From contig NC_056595.1 in assembly GCF_018340385.1 (NCBI RefSeq), positions 6,480,691 to 6,544,690 on the forward strand: 64,000 nt of DNA, read 5' to 3'. Origin of the DNA: Cyprinus carpio. Taxonomy: Eukaryota > Chordata > Actinopteri > Cypriniformes > Cyprinidae. Each line of letters opens with the position of its first letter. The stretch's first letter is position 1. The translations under genes were made by a program, and so were the position numbers. Positions 1 through 9,823 of the stretch are shown piece by piece. A model generated the notes under the pieces. That model did not search any database, was not told the DNA's origin, and saw only the letters and a program-made list of their open reading frames with translations.

Positions 1-224
1 GTGTGTGTGTTTGTTTGAAATTCATTTCAGAGCTAGTCAGTTTGGTTCAAGGTTTGGAACTTTTTTATTGAATATTGTTTTGAAATGCCTGTGCAGCAAA
101 TGAAAAAAAAAAAAAAAAAACACTTCTGTTGTCCAGGAATCTAGAAAAAAAAATGTACTTAAAATATTTTATGTTAGAAATATCTAAATAACGGAAAGGA
201 AATAAAAGTGCACCTTGGTGTTAC

Positions 225-480
225 AGTATGTCTCGGTTACGTATGTAACCCTCGTTCCCTGAAGGAGGGAATGGAGACGTCACGTCGGTGATGACTGATG
301 AATTGGGATCTCGCCTGAGAGACCAATCCACTTTGAGTGTAAACTAAACAAGCCAATGCACATTGGCATGTGATTATTGCATCCAGCTGTAACAGTAGCA
401 CTTGGATAACACTGGGAAAGCGTCCCCTTCCATTTGGAAGAGGACACACTGCGGAGTCACCTCCTCCCAGAGGGGGCCAC
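225..480. repeat. terminal region of DIRS copy B
   Basis: Contains the palindrome-like ggttacgtatgtaacc followed by ctcgttccctgaaggaggga and gagacgtcacgtc, a familiar terminal sequence of cyprinid DIRS-like elements. It marks the 3' terminus of the minus-strand element and its boundary with AT-rich flanking DNA at about 220. Confidence 0.6.
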
Positions 481-1714
481 AGTGATGGCATGCACTATTC
501 AGTGTGCCTTTCTCTTCTTGGAGACAGCTTTCCCCTTCTGCTGTCCACCGTAACAGACAAAGAGCTGTTCTGAGGTCCTAAAGCTCTGAGTTCTATCCAC
601 GTACTGTTGCAGTTAATGTACAGGGCAGAGCAGAGCTAGGGCTGGGTCTGCCTCCTCCAGGGGCAGCACTTACAGGTTCACCACCTGGTCCCTGAAGGGA
701 GTGGTAGGAATCTTGGGCATGTAGCCAGGCCAGGGTCTCAGGTGTTGCACTGGAATGAGCCGACCCAAACTCAAGGCATGGTTTGTCAACCGAAAATGCC
801 TGCAGGTCCCCCACCTTCTTGATGGAGGCCAATGCAGTTGGGAGAAGGGTCTTCATAGAAAGAAACTTCAACTCGACTGACTGCAAAGACTTGAAGGGGG
901 CAGCTTGTAGGGCTCTCAGCACCAATGCCAAATCCCAAGAGGGCCGGGAGGGAGGCCTAGGAGGATTAGCCTTCTGACCTCCGTAAGAAACCTGACAACC
1001 AGATCATGCTTCCCCACTGACCTCCCCTCTATGGGGTCATGATGGGCCGAAATAGCAGCAATGTAAACCTTAAGGGTGGAGGGAGACAGCCTACGCTCCA
1101 ACCCTTGGTGCAAAAAGGAAAGCATGGCTCTGATCGAATATCTCCGGGGGTCCTCCTGATGGGAGGCACAATTCGGCGAACAGGTTCCACATCAGCGCAT
1201 AGGCCTGTCTCGTGGATGGAGCACATGCTGAAGCGATAGTGAGAGCTACCTCCTGGGGTAGGTAACTTAGAACCTCTGCGTCCCGTTCAGGGACCACACA
1301 CGGAATTTCCACAGGTCTGGACGCAGGGTGCTTTGTATCTAAGAAAGCAGATCCTTCCTCAGAGGAATCGGCAAGAGGGGGGCTATTGCGAGGAGCATGA
1401 GTTCCGGGAACCTGTTTGGCCAATATGGAGCCACTAAGAAGACCTGCTCCTCGCAGTGTCTGTGCGAGCAGGCTCACTGGGGGGAACACATATTTGCACA
1501 GGCCCTTGGGCCAGCTGTGTGCCATAGCATCCGTGCAGAGCGTTGCCTCAGTTAGGGAGCAGAACCACTGGCAGTGCGTGGTTTCTGGAGATGCAAACAG
1601 GTCTACCTGAGCAACTCCGAACCATCTCCCGATCAGCTGAACCACCTGGAGGTGGAGTCTCCACTCTCCTGGAAGTGCTGATTGAGACAGCTCGTCGGCT
1701 GCCCGATTGAACAC
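480..1714 (-). pseudogene. tyrosine recombinase of DIRS copy B, catalytic C-terminus deleted
   Basis: Minus-strand frames give ASACAPSTRQAYALMWNLF, LSPSTLKVYIAAISAHHDPI and VELKFLSMKTLLPTALASIK followed by KVGDLQAFSVD, then RTQSFRTSEQLFVCYGGQQK. After a KRKAH-stop the sequence jumps to terminal element DNA near 480. The H-x-x-R and Tyr region that should follow is not found, so an internal deletion removed it. Several frameshifts and stops are present. Confidence 0.72.
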
Positions 1715-2036
1715 TCCCGGGATGTGGATGGCACAAAAGGGACTTCAGATGCTTCTGACTCCACAGGAGGAGGTGGTGGTCGAGTTGCGAAATGCTACGG
1801 GAGTGTAAACTGTCTTGCCGGTCGATATACACAATGGTCGCAGTGTTGTCCATGTGGACCAGAATGTCCCTGCCCTGGGGGCGCCATCTAAGGCGGCTCA
1901 GGGCAAGGTGTCCTGCTAGCAACTCGAGGCAATTGATATGCCAATGCAGTTGGGGACCCGTCCAAACCCCTGAGACTGTGTTCAAGCCATGCTTGAAAAT
2001 GTCTGGACCCCTAAGGTTGTGCAAGTGTGCTACCAA
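1548..2036 (-). pseudogene. RNase H fragment of DIRS copy B
   Basis: The frame contains GPQLHWHINCLELLAGHLAL, VHMDNTATIVYIDRQDSLHS and LLLWSQKHL, the same domain as in copy A but clearly diverged. It begins abruptly near 2040, where the tail of copy A's recombinase ends, so copy B has lost its gag and RT. Confidence 0.72.
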
Positions 2037-2084
2037 ACCACAAGAAGGCCTTAGACATTAGCTTGCGATGTTGACTCAAGGACA

Positions 2085-3245
2085 TGAGAGCCCGGAGTAG
2101 CATGGATATCCAAACTATAAAATCTTATGAATGTGTGCGGAGAGGACCAACCTGCCGCATCACAACCCTGTTGTAAGGGGGCACCCCTTGCTAAAGCACT
2201 AGAGGAGGCGACCCCCCTTGTGGAGTGAGCTCTAAGACTATAGGTGAAGCTTGACCGCGCGCCTCATAAGCCAAAGCAATAGCCTCCCTGACCCAGTGAG
2301 ACATGGTCTGCCTGGTGGCAGCTGCTCCTCTGTTACCACCACCATAACAGATGAACAGTTGCTCCAACTTATGCCACTGGCTAGTGCGGTGGATGTAAGT
2401 CTGAAGAGCACGGACTGGACAGTCTATAAGATTTCTCCTCCTCCGGCGTTGTGAACGGCGGAGGGCAGAAGGCCTCTAGAATGACCGGATGTACAGCCGA
2501 AAACGGAATCTTAGGAAGGTAATCAGGATGAGGATGCAAAATCACTTTCACACTCCCTGGGGCAAAGTCTAAGCATGATGGTGAGATAGACAGAGCCTGC
2601 ATATCCCCAATTCTCTTCAGCGAAGTTATTGCCATGAGAAAAAACATTTTTAGAGTCAGAAGTCAGAAGTCTAACAGACGCTGACTCTAAGCGTTCAAAG
2701 GGGGTTTCAACCAGACCCTCGAGAACTATAGCTAAGTCCCAAGAAGGCATCTTGGTTTTTACTGTAGGCCTCAGTCATCTGGCCCCACGAAGAAAGTGAG
2801 AGAGCAGAGGGTGTCTCCCAAGTGGCATCCCGTCAATCAAGGCGTGGCAAGCCGAAAGAGCAGCCACATAAACCTTAAGAGTAGCAGGGCATGTGCTTGT
2901 TGACAATTTCTCTTGCATGAAGTCCAGAACTGAAGCAATATGGCAGTTGACTGGATCTACATTGTGTTCCACACACCACCTGTCAAAGACACCCCATTTA
3001 CTGGCATAACTCCGTCTGGTGGAGGAAGCCCTAGCACTAAGAATAGTATCAATAACACCTGGCAAAAGCCCTGTGTACCTCAGTTGGTACCCTTCAGGGG
3101 CCAAACATGAAGATTCCACAGGTCGGGCCTGGGATGGAATATCGTGCCCCCTGCCTGAGACAGAAGGTCCCTCCTCTCCGGAATCGCCCATGGCGAGCTG
3201 TCGAGGAGAGATATTATCTCCGAGAATCATACTCTGTTCAGCCAA
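2085..3245 (-). pseudogene. tyrosine recombinase of DIRS copy A, frameshifted but with catalytic region
   Basis: The frame at 2775-3245 gives the SAM-like core-binding domain (SSTRRSYASKWGVFDRWC, SVLDFMQEKL, TLKVYVAALSA). A second frame gives LKRIGDMQALS, containing the box A catalytic Arg. At 2100-2240 the minus strand reads RAHSTRGVASSSALARGAPL, then SSPHTFIRFYSLD, carrying the H-x-x-R pair and the presumed nucleophilic Tyr. The segments lie in different frames, so the gene is inactive although its active-site residues can still be read. Confidence 0.78.
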
Positions 3246-3432
3246 CGTGGCGAACTCTGGCTAGGACTCCCGGGAGCAGAAAAACTGGAGGAAATGCATA
3301 CAGACGCATTTTGGGCCATGTGTGCGCCATCGCATCCAGACCCAGGGGGGCTGGGTGACTCAGAGAGAAGTAGAGGGAACATTGCGCTGTCTGATGGGAG
3401 GCGAAGAGGTCCACCTCTGCATCGTAAAATTT

Positions 3433-3994
3433 TCACCAAATCTGTTTGACTACCTCTGGGTGGAGTTTCCATTCCCCCGTCTTTAGTGTCTGTCTGGACA
3501 GTAAATGCGCTCCCACATTCAAACACCCCGGAATGTAAACTGCCCTGAGGGACAGGAGCTTGTCCTGGGCCCAAAGAAAAATCTGCCTCGCTATCTTGTT
3601 CAGATTGCGTGAGCGCAGACCCCCCTGGTGATTTATATATAAGAGACTGTTGCTGTGTTGTCCACCCGTACCAGGACATGACAGCCTCTCAAATGATGGA
3701 GGAAACATTTCAGAGCCAGAAATGGGGCATCAGCTCGAGGCAATTGATGTGCCAATCGAGCTGATGACCCCCCCATTTCCCTTGAGCTGGGTGGCCATCC
3801 AAGACTGCTCCCCAGCCCGACAGGGAGGCACCTGTCGTTAGCAGTCTGCGACAACACGGTGCCCCTAGAGTGGGACCCAAGGCAAGGAACCAGGGTCTGA
3901 GCCACAGAGATAGTCTACGAAGCCCACGGCGCGTCACTTTTATTTGCCTTTGAGGATTGGCTCTTGGATGAAATCCTCTGGCTTTTAGCCACAA
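3433..3994 (-). pseudogene. RNase H domain of DIRS copy A, frameshifted
   Basis: Overlapping minus-strand frames encode LDWHINCLEL, VRVDNTATVSYINHQGGLRS and PGCLNVGAHLLSR, the three blocks of the DIRS/Ty3-type RNase H-like domain. The blocks lie in more than one frame, so the reading frame is broken. It directly follows the reverse transcriptase, as expected for DIRS ORF2. Confidence 0.75.
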
Positions 3995-5447
3995 CTGAAA
4001 CGGTCTCGTGCAACAGCCCCAAAGGAATCACCGTGGATGCTGAAGCCATGAAATCTAACATCTTTTGATACTGACGAACAGTGTGATCCTGGCCTAGCCT
4101 GACCTTGCTCATGGTCTGCCGAATGGTCTCGATCCAAGCTGGAGACAGTTGTGCCCACATCGTGATCGAATCCCAAACGATCCCGAGATAAGTCGTTCTC
4201 TGGGCAGGACAGAGAACACTCTTCTCGGTGTTGAGTCTCAACCCAAGAGAAACTAGATCAGCTAACACGATGTCCCTGTGTTGTAGTGCCATCTCTTGCG
4301 ATTGTGCTAGTATCAGCCAATCATTGATATAATTCAAAATGCGAATGCCCTGGAGTCGTAATGGAGCCAGCGCTGCATCCATGCATTTTGTGTACGTGCG
4401 GGGTGATAAGGCTAGGCCGAAAGGAAGAACCCGAAACTGGTATGCTTCGCCCCCGAAAGCGAACCTCAGGAATTTCCTGTGTTGTGGCAAAATTTCTATA
4501 TGAAAATATGCGTCCTTCAGATCGATCGTGATGAACCAATCGCAATGCCGAATTTGCGACACGACCGTCTTGACGGTTAACATTTTGAACTTGAGTGCTC
4601 TGATTGTACGGTTTAAGCCTCGAAGATCCAAGATTGGACGCACTCCCCCACCCTTTTTGGAAACCAGGAAGTATCTGCTGTAATAGCCCGACTCTCTCCT
4701 TGGAAGAGGAACATGTTCTATGGCCTCTTTGCCCAGAAGAGTTTGTAGCTCTTGAGACAGTACCTGCATCAGGTCCGGTTTCACGGAAGTGGAGATCACG
4801 CCGTTGAAATGTGGAGGATGATGAATAAATTGGAACCTGTAACCTATCCGTACTGTGCTCAACACCCAAGCAGAAATGGCCGGCAGAAGTTTCCATGCTG
4901 CCAGACTCTCTGAGAGCGGTACCAATTTTAATACTTCCTTTTGAGAGGATGTTAGATGTTCCGTGTCCTGGATGACGGCAGGAAACACTGGAACATCTAA
5001 TTTCTCGCTGGAAACCACCACGCCCCGAGACACAAGAAGCGGCGGGGATGGAGGGGTTTTGTGAGGATAACAGGGTGGGGCGAAAAGCTCTCGAGCGCGC
5101 ACCACCCCGTGAGGGACTACCCCCACCAGCACGGGCGCCAGAGCGTCAGGACTTCTTCTTTTTATCAATGAAAGCCCTGAGGTCTGGCTTGGGAGGTTGC
5201 TGAGCACGGCGAACCTGTCCCCAATCCCTACGAGGGGGAGCACATTCCGCCACGCTCTGCTTTTTAACCTCCCTGGTTTTTGAAGGACCGGGGCGAGGCT
5301 GGGTGGCTGATGGCCCCTCCCCTTGAGTGCGGTGAGGAAGAAACTGAACGAACGCTTCTTCATGTTTCTTAAGGGTTCTGTAGCAGATCTGTAGCAGACA
5401 AAAATAATCTTCCTGACGCACACATGCACAGAATGATCTGAAGACAA
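3915..5447 (-). pseudogene. DIRS-like reverse transcriptase (copy A) with short gag-like remnant
   Basis: A 510-codon open frame. From about codon 150 it shows RT motifs in order: SGYYSRYFLVSKKGGGVRPI, DLRGLNRTI, the motif-A aspartate in WFITIDLKDAYFHI, VLPFGLALSPRTY, and motif C. Motif C reads YINDW where active DIRS enzymes have YIDDW, so one of the two catalytic aspartates is Asn and the enzyme should be dead. A second frame at 5146-5421 resembles the C-terminal end of DIRS gag (PSKPDLR-like PPKPDLRAF, basic tail), so most of gag is missing. RNase H continues in other frames below. Confidence 0.85.
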
Positions 5448-5454
5448 AAGACCT

Positions 5455-5660
5455 GTTGATGCACCTGTGGCTTATCTATTTATAGCCCCGTGTTGCAGGC
5501 GCGCTCCGATGACGTCATCAACCGAGGCTATATTACCGCCGGGTCAATTCTATCGACGTGTTACACACATTATCCACAGCTGGTCACGAACAAGACGTTT
5601 CCCAATGCGCTGAGCAGCGCAGCATCGACTGAAGCTTTCGAAAGGGAACCTTCCAGGAAG
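5455..5660. repeat. 5' terminal region of DIRS copy A
   Basis: GC-rich non-coding DNA above the RT/gag frame, containing cgatgacgtcatcaaccg and a run ending gaagctttcgaaagggaacc. It switches to AT-rich flanking sequence near 5700. Interpreted as the untranslated leader of copy A; the exact end is not defined because no matching inverted terminus was found here. Confidence 0.5.
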
Positions 5661-8200
5661 GTCATTTGATTCAAGTGCCTACCCTTCATGCTTCAAAAGT
5701 TTCTTAAACTGGGATTCAAGCTGTTAAAATCAATCAGTCATCATAAACACTTATAGCAACTAGGGTTTACACAATGTTATACAATAACCACCCTGCAAGG
5801 TGTTTTTGGACTTATGTCAGTCAGACAGACATAACATTTTTTACTGCCCTAACTATAGGCCATTCTGCTCGGATACAGAAACAAATTCCTTGTTTTGAGG
5901 CAGTCATGATTGTACAATGCCCTCTTCTGTTCTGAACGAGAACAACAGTGAACATTTATATATTTAATTAAATAAAAAAAAAAAAAATTAATCAAAGGTT
6001 TGGAGTTGCTGTTATAAATTTGTTTCTCATGATCTAAATGATCTTATGATGTCATGCATCTTTAGGTCTAAAGGCTGAATGCTGAAATTATAAAAATTTA
6101 CCTACTTATGAATGTCTTAACTAAAATTAAAAATACATACTGTTGGTGGGAAATACTAATAAAGTATAGTAAAGTGTACCTGTGTCCATACTGATGCAAC
6201 TGCTAAACCTAGAGTCTACATTACAAAGATTACCAATGACAATTAGAAGAAGCTGCAAAGATAATTTAATTCCAGTGTTTTTTTCTTTGCAGTTGGGAGT
6301 CACACATATGAGCATTCAGAGGTAAGATGAAATCCACACACACAAATATGATGTCATGCACACTCTCCTGAGGAATCACATGTCTACTACTCTGGTTAGC
6401 TCAGACAAAATATGTGACTTTTTTTAAAAAAGATAACATACAAAAAAAATAATTAAGTTATTGCCTCATTAAAAGACCAGGGAATCCAGTGGAAAAGCAC
6501 GTGATGACTTAAGACTATGACTTATAAAGCAGCGGAAGCTCTGGGTCTGCTTTTGCATCATTTTGTATAAAAATTTATTTTTCTTTTTTTTTCTGATAAA
6601 ATTCAGTCATTCATTCACAATACATATTCCATATTAACAAACAACAAAATTAAGAAATGGCACCTTTCCTGTCACCAGAACCAGTTGAGAGGCACTTTTT
6701 TGTAAGGAAATAATATTCCTTGTGATTTTATGACTTATTTGCTGTTAGGTTGTACTTTGGATTAAAATGGTTCAACATGACAATACCATTAAGCCTGGTA
6801 CTGCTACAGATGTTCAGGCTCTGGTGCTTTCAATTTAGCACTTACTTTCGCAATCCTGTAGAAATATAAAACGATTTCATTCTTCTTCCACATTTATGTC
6901 TGGCTGTTATGATGCACTGTAAAAGGGATTTCCACAGCACACAGCTCAGAAAACAGCCCATATCAAGGCTAACCTTCAGAATAATAATAATAATTAATAA
7001 CAATAATAATAAAAAAATACTTCAAGTACAGACATTATTTACATTTTTCACAAATGAAAAAGCAATTTATGTGTCAGTCAATATAACAGCAAGCATATTA
7101 CATTCTTCATATGAGTAACATCAGGAGTTTTCTTTTCTTTCTTTTTTCTTTTTTTTTTTTAATTTGTCCTAACCTTGGACAAGATGACTTTTCTTTTCCT
7201 TTGATATTAGTATCCTTCAGTAACAGTTTGGCAAATGCATGTCTGTCCAAGTCAGAAAAATTGTGCTGTCACAGCAGCAGAGGCAGTGAGTAAACACTGG
7301 TATTGTTCAGCCTCTGAATATCAGGCCACTTCACCGTCATGCATATATTACTAGCTTTCAAGAAAACATCTCCAGTACTGATCCAAAAACAATGAGTCAG
7401 ATAACTCAAAAATGTTAAAAATTACTAAGCCTATACATATAGATATATACAATTTATATTCTTATTATATATTCATATTTATAGATGTTTTGTTTCAAAA
7501 AGGACATGGGGATGGAAAATAAGGGTGGAGTAACCTTAGCTCGAAGTACATTCATTCAATTTAAGACCTGTTCACCCCAACAGACATGTTCGGTAAGAAA
7601 ATTCATCCTAATTTTCACATACAACTTGTATTTTCAGACCAGTACATAAAAACTGCAGAGATGAATATGCAAATGCACTCTCTGACAGGCGCTTACAGAA
7701 AGCAGAAATACCCTGGTCAGCCTGGTGACCCCGATACACAAAGCGCTGTACAACTTTTCTAACACCTGGTTGTCAGTGAAAGAAAATCAAATACTATTTA
7801 CAAGATCTGAAACAGCCCTTTAGATTTTTGTATTCGCTGTGGTGCTTATCCAACAAAACCAAATAAAAGAGTACAGAGACAATAGAGCTGGTTGTGGAAT
7901 CTACTATTCACTGCCATTTAGCAAAATAGCTCCACCAAGTTGCTTTATGTAACGGCGGCTATAGGCCAAAAAGCGCAAATCTTACTGGTTGGCCAGTTTT
8001 CTTCACAGTGTGATGGAAAAGAGATTTGTCGCATGGATGGCATGCAAATGTTCACGTGGGTCTAAACAGATGCATTAATAATTTTTTTAGTCTGTGAAAC
8101 ATGAAAATGCACAGAATTTTCACACCAAACATTCACCTTGAACAGGCCTTTACACACACATTATGACATTTTTACACACGTGCAGATTTATTCTTTTCTT
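5500..8200 (-). other. arhgap21 3'UTR and AT-rich intergenic sequence
   Basis: No coding potential was seen. The part next to the stop codon must be the arhgap21 3'UTR on the minus strand. A minus-strand AATAAA (plus-strand tttatt) at about 6571, near a T-rich run, is a plausible polyadenylation site giving a UTR of roughly 1.6 kb, but other AT-rich hexamers occur. The distal 5.7-6.5 kb looks like unique AT-rich sequence beyond the DIRS boundary. Confidence 0.45.
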
Positions 8201-9823
8201 TTAAAGATATTGGTAGAATCGTGAGCGCACCACTTGGGCTCCTGACAATTTTTGTGGATGAGCATCAGTTCCAAAATTCAGACTGTTTCTGGATCTGCCC
8301 TTTGACGCGCCTCCGTTCACTTGTTCGGAGCTGGAGTGGGGACATGGAGAGGCAGAGGAAGACAGTCTCTCAGCACTCTCTGCATGGGTCTCTTCAATTT
8401 CTGCTGTCTCTAAACCATCTTGACCTTTCAACTCTAGACAGGCCTTGGAGCCCTCAGTTTGACGATGCTCACCAGTAGTCCAGTCCCGGACAGACATGTC
8501 CTGAGAGTCACACTTAGGTTTGAGGCGCTCCACAGCAGACAGTTCAGCACCTTGGTCCACCCCGCCCTGTTCCCTCCAGTCATGAATGACATCTAGTTCA
8601 GCAAAATCCCGCTGGCCACCCATAGTATGCCGTCGGCGGATGCCCTTTTTCTTACCACGCGTCTCCGTAGAGCGGGCCTTTTGAGTGCCAACACCGAACA
8701 TGTCATCAGCAGAGGCACGTAGACGGAACTTGAGTCTCTCTGTGATTTTAAGATGCCATGCTGGCTCAGCGCGGTCCGATTCGGTACGTAATGAGGCACT
8801 CAGGCTGCCGGTGGAACAGCCTCTCTTCATCACCTCCAGGACTCGAGACAGTCTATTTGATTCATTCTTGCTGACCCCTTGATTGCCACCACCAGCGCCT
8901 GCCTCCACAGATGAATCACTGTCCATCTTTTGACGCGGGGATTGCCTCCTGGACAGGGAGTTGCATTCTTTCAGCTTATGGGAGGGCAGCAAGTGGCAAG
9001 ATAGTTTGGGTTTACTGTTGCCACCATCTTCTGTGGTTGGTATGTCTAGTCCAGCGATGCCAGGGCTAAACATTGGGAAGTCACTCTCACTGTCAGTTTC
9101 CATCAGCCGCCCCTCACTGATGAGCTCACTGCACTCGTCATCTGCCTCGTCTCCTCCCCGGCTTTCTGCCACAGACTGCACCTCTGGACTAAATGTGATG
9201 GACTCCACTCCTGTCAGAAAGGTGGTAGAGGAAGTGGTTGAGTAGTCCGACGTAATAGAGCTCACCTCTGCAGTTAGTGAAGCCCCTCCAGGAATGGGTA
9301 ATTGCTCAGGGGCCGGTGATGTTGTGCCCCATTTCCGAGGTCTGGTTCTGGGGACAGAGGCTCGAGAGCTCATGGTGCCCAAGTCTGAGGTGGTCTCATC
9401 TAACTGTGAGGAAGGATCTGAGAGGGTGGATCTGGTGGTGCGACGGTTGAAACCAGGTGAGCATGAGAGCTTGGGCGAGGGTGAGAGAACCGAAGAGGGT
9501 TTGTCTTTCATAAAGAAAGAGTTTCTGTGCTCCTTCTTGTTCTTCGGGGTGGGCTCTGCACTTATGCTGTTCTTCTTCTCTCTAACAAGCGATTTTCCGC
9601 ATGGACTTGACCTGCCTGCCACCTCCTCCTGACTTTGGCGGTTCTGCTTTTGACTTGGACTATCTTTCTTGGTGAACATGATATCAAAGTCATCATCAGA
9701 GCTGCTGGGTTGCAGCTTCTCCTTGTGCTTCTTTCGTTTGCGGTTGGCCACAGCAAAAATGGAGGAGACTCGTGGCTGAAGGAACTCTCGGCTGCAGTGG
9801 TCCTTCCCTGATCCCCAGGACCC
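8201..9823 (-). CDS. arhgap21: arhgap21 terminal exon: disordered C-terminal tail and stop
   Basis: 1,623 nt, 540 codons plus TAA at 8201-8203. Acceptor ctgcccag before GGGTCC. It begins GSWGSGKD and contains VSSIFAVANRKRKKHKEKLQ (basic, possible nuclear localisation signal), an acidic PSSSDDDFD patch, VSSITSDYSTTSSTTFLTG, DEADDECSELISEGRLMETD, ADDMFGVG, RRRHTMGG and LSAVERLKPKC, all in the same order as in human ARHGAP21. The protein ends VVRSRFYQYL, unlike the human FHPCL. There is no enzymatic domain. The antisense frames across the exon are shadows. Confidence 0.96.
   Translation of the reverse strand, partial: GSWGSGKDHCSREFLQPRVSSIFAVANRKRKKHKEKLQPSSSDDDFDIMFTKKDSPSQKQNRQSQEEVAGRSSPCGKSLVREKKNSISAEPTPKNKKEHRNSFFMKDKPSSVLSPSPKLSCSPGFNRRTTRSTLSDPSSQLDETTSDLGTMSSRASVPRTRPRKWGTTSPAPEQLPIPGGASLTAEVSSITSDYSTTSSTTFLTGVESITFSPEVQSVAESRGGDEADDECSELISEGRLMETDSESDFPMFSPGIAGLDIPTTEDGGNSKPKLSCHLLPSHKLKECNSLSRRQSPRQKMDSDSSVEAGAGGGNQGVSKNESNRLSRVLEVMKRGCSTGSLSASLRTESDRAEPAWHLKITERLKFRLRASADDMFGVGTQKARSTETRGKKKGIRRRHTMGGQRDFAELDVIHDWREQGGVDQGAELSAVERLKPKCDSQDMSVRDWTTGEHRQTEGSKACLELKGQDGLETAEIEETHAESAERLSSSASPCPHSSSEQVNGGASKGRSRNSLNFGTDAHPQKLSGAQVVRSRFYQYL

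Larger units (their letters stand above)
215..5660 (-). mobile_element. two adjacent decayed DIRS-like (tyrosine recombinase) retrotransposons
   Basis: Reading the minus strand from 5.66 kb down, the order gag remnant, reverse transcriptase, RNase H, tyrosine recombinase appears (to about 2.07 kb). It is followed directly by a second, 5'-truncated set of RNase H and tyrosine recombinase (2.04 to 0.2 kb). DIRS elements use a tyrosine recombinase rather than a DDE integrase and have no LTRs of the usual kind. Both copies carry frameshifts and stops. The two RNase H regions differ clearly (DNTATVSYINHQ against DNTATIVYIDRQ), so these are different families rather than a recent tandem duplication. 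Confidence 0.88.

Noticed and set aside
9294..9632. 112-codon plus-strand open frame
   Set aside because: Antisense shadow of the arhgap21 terminal exon.
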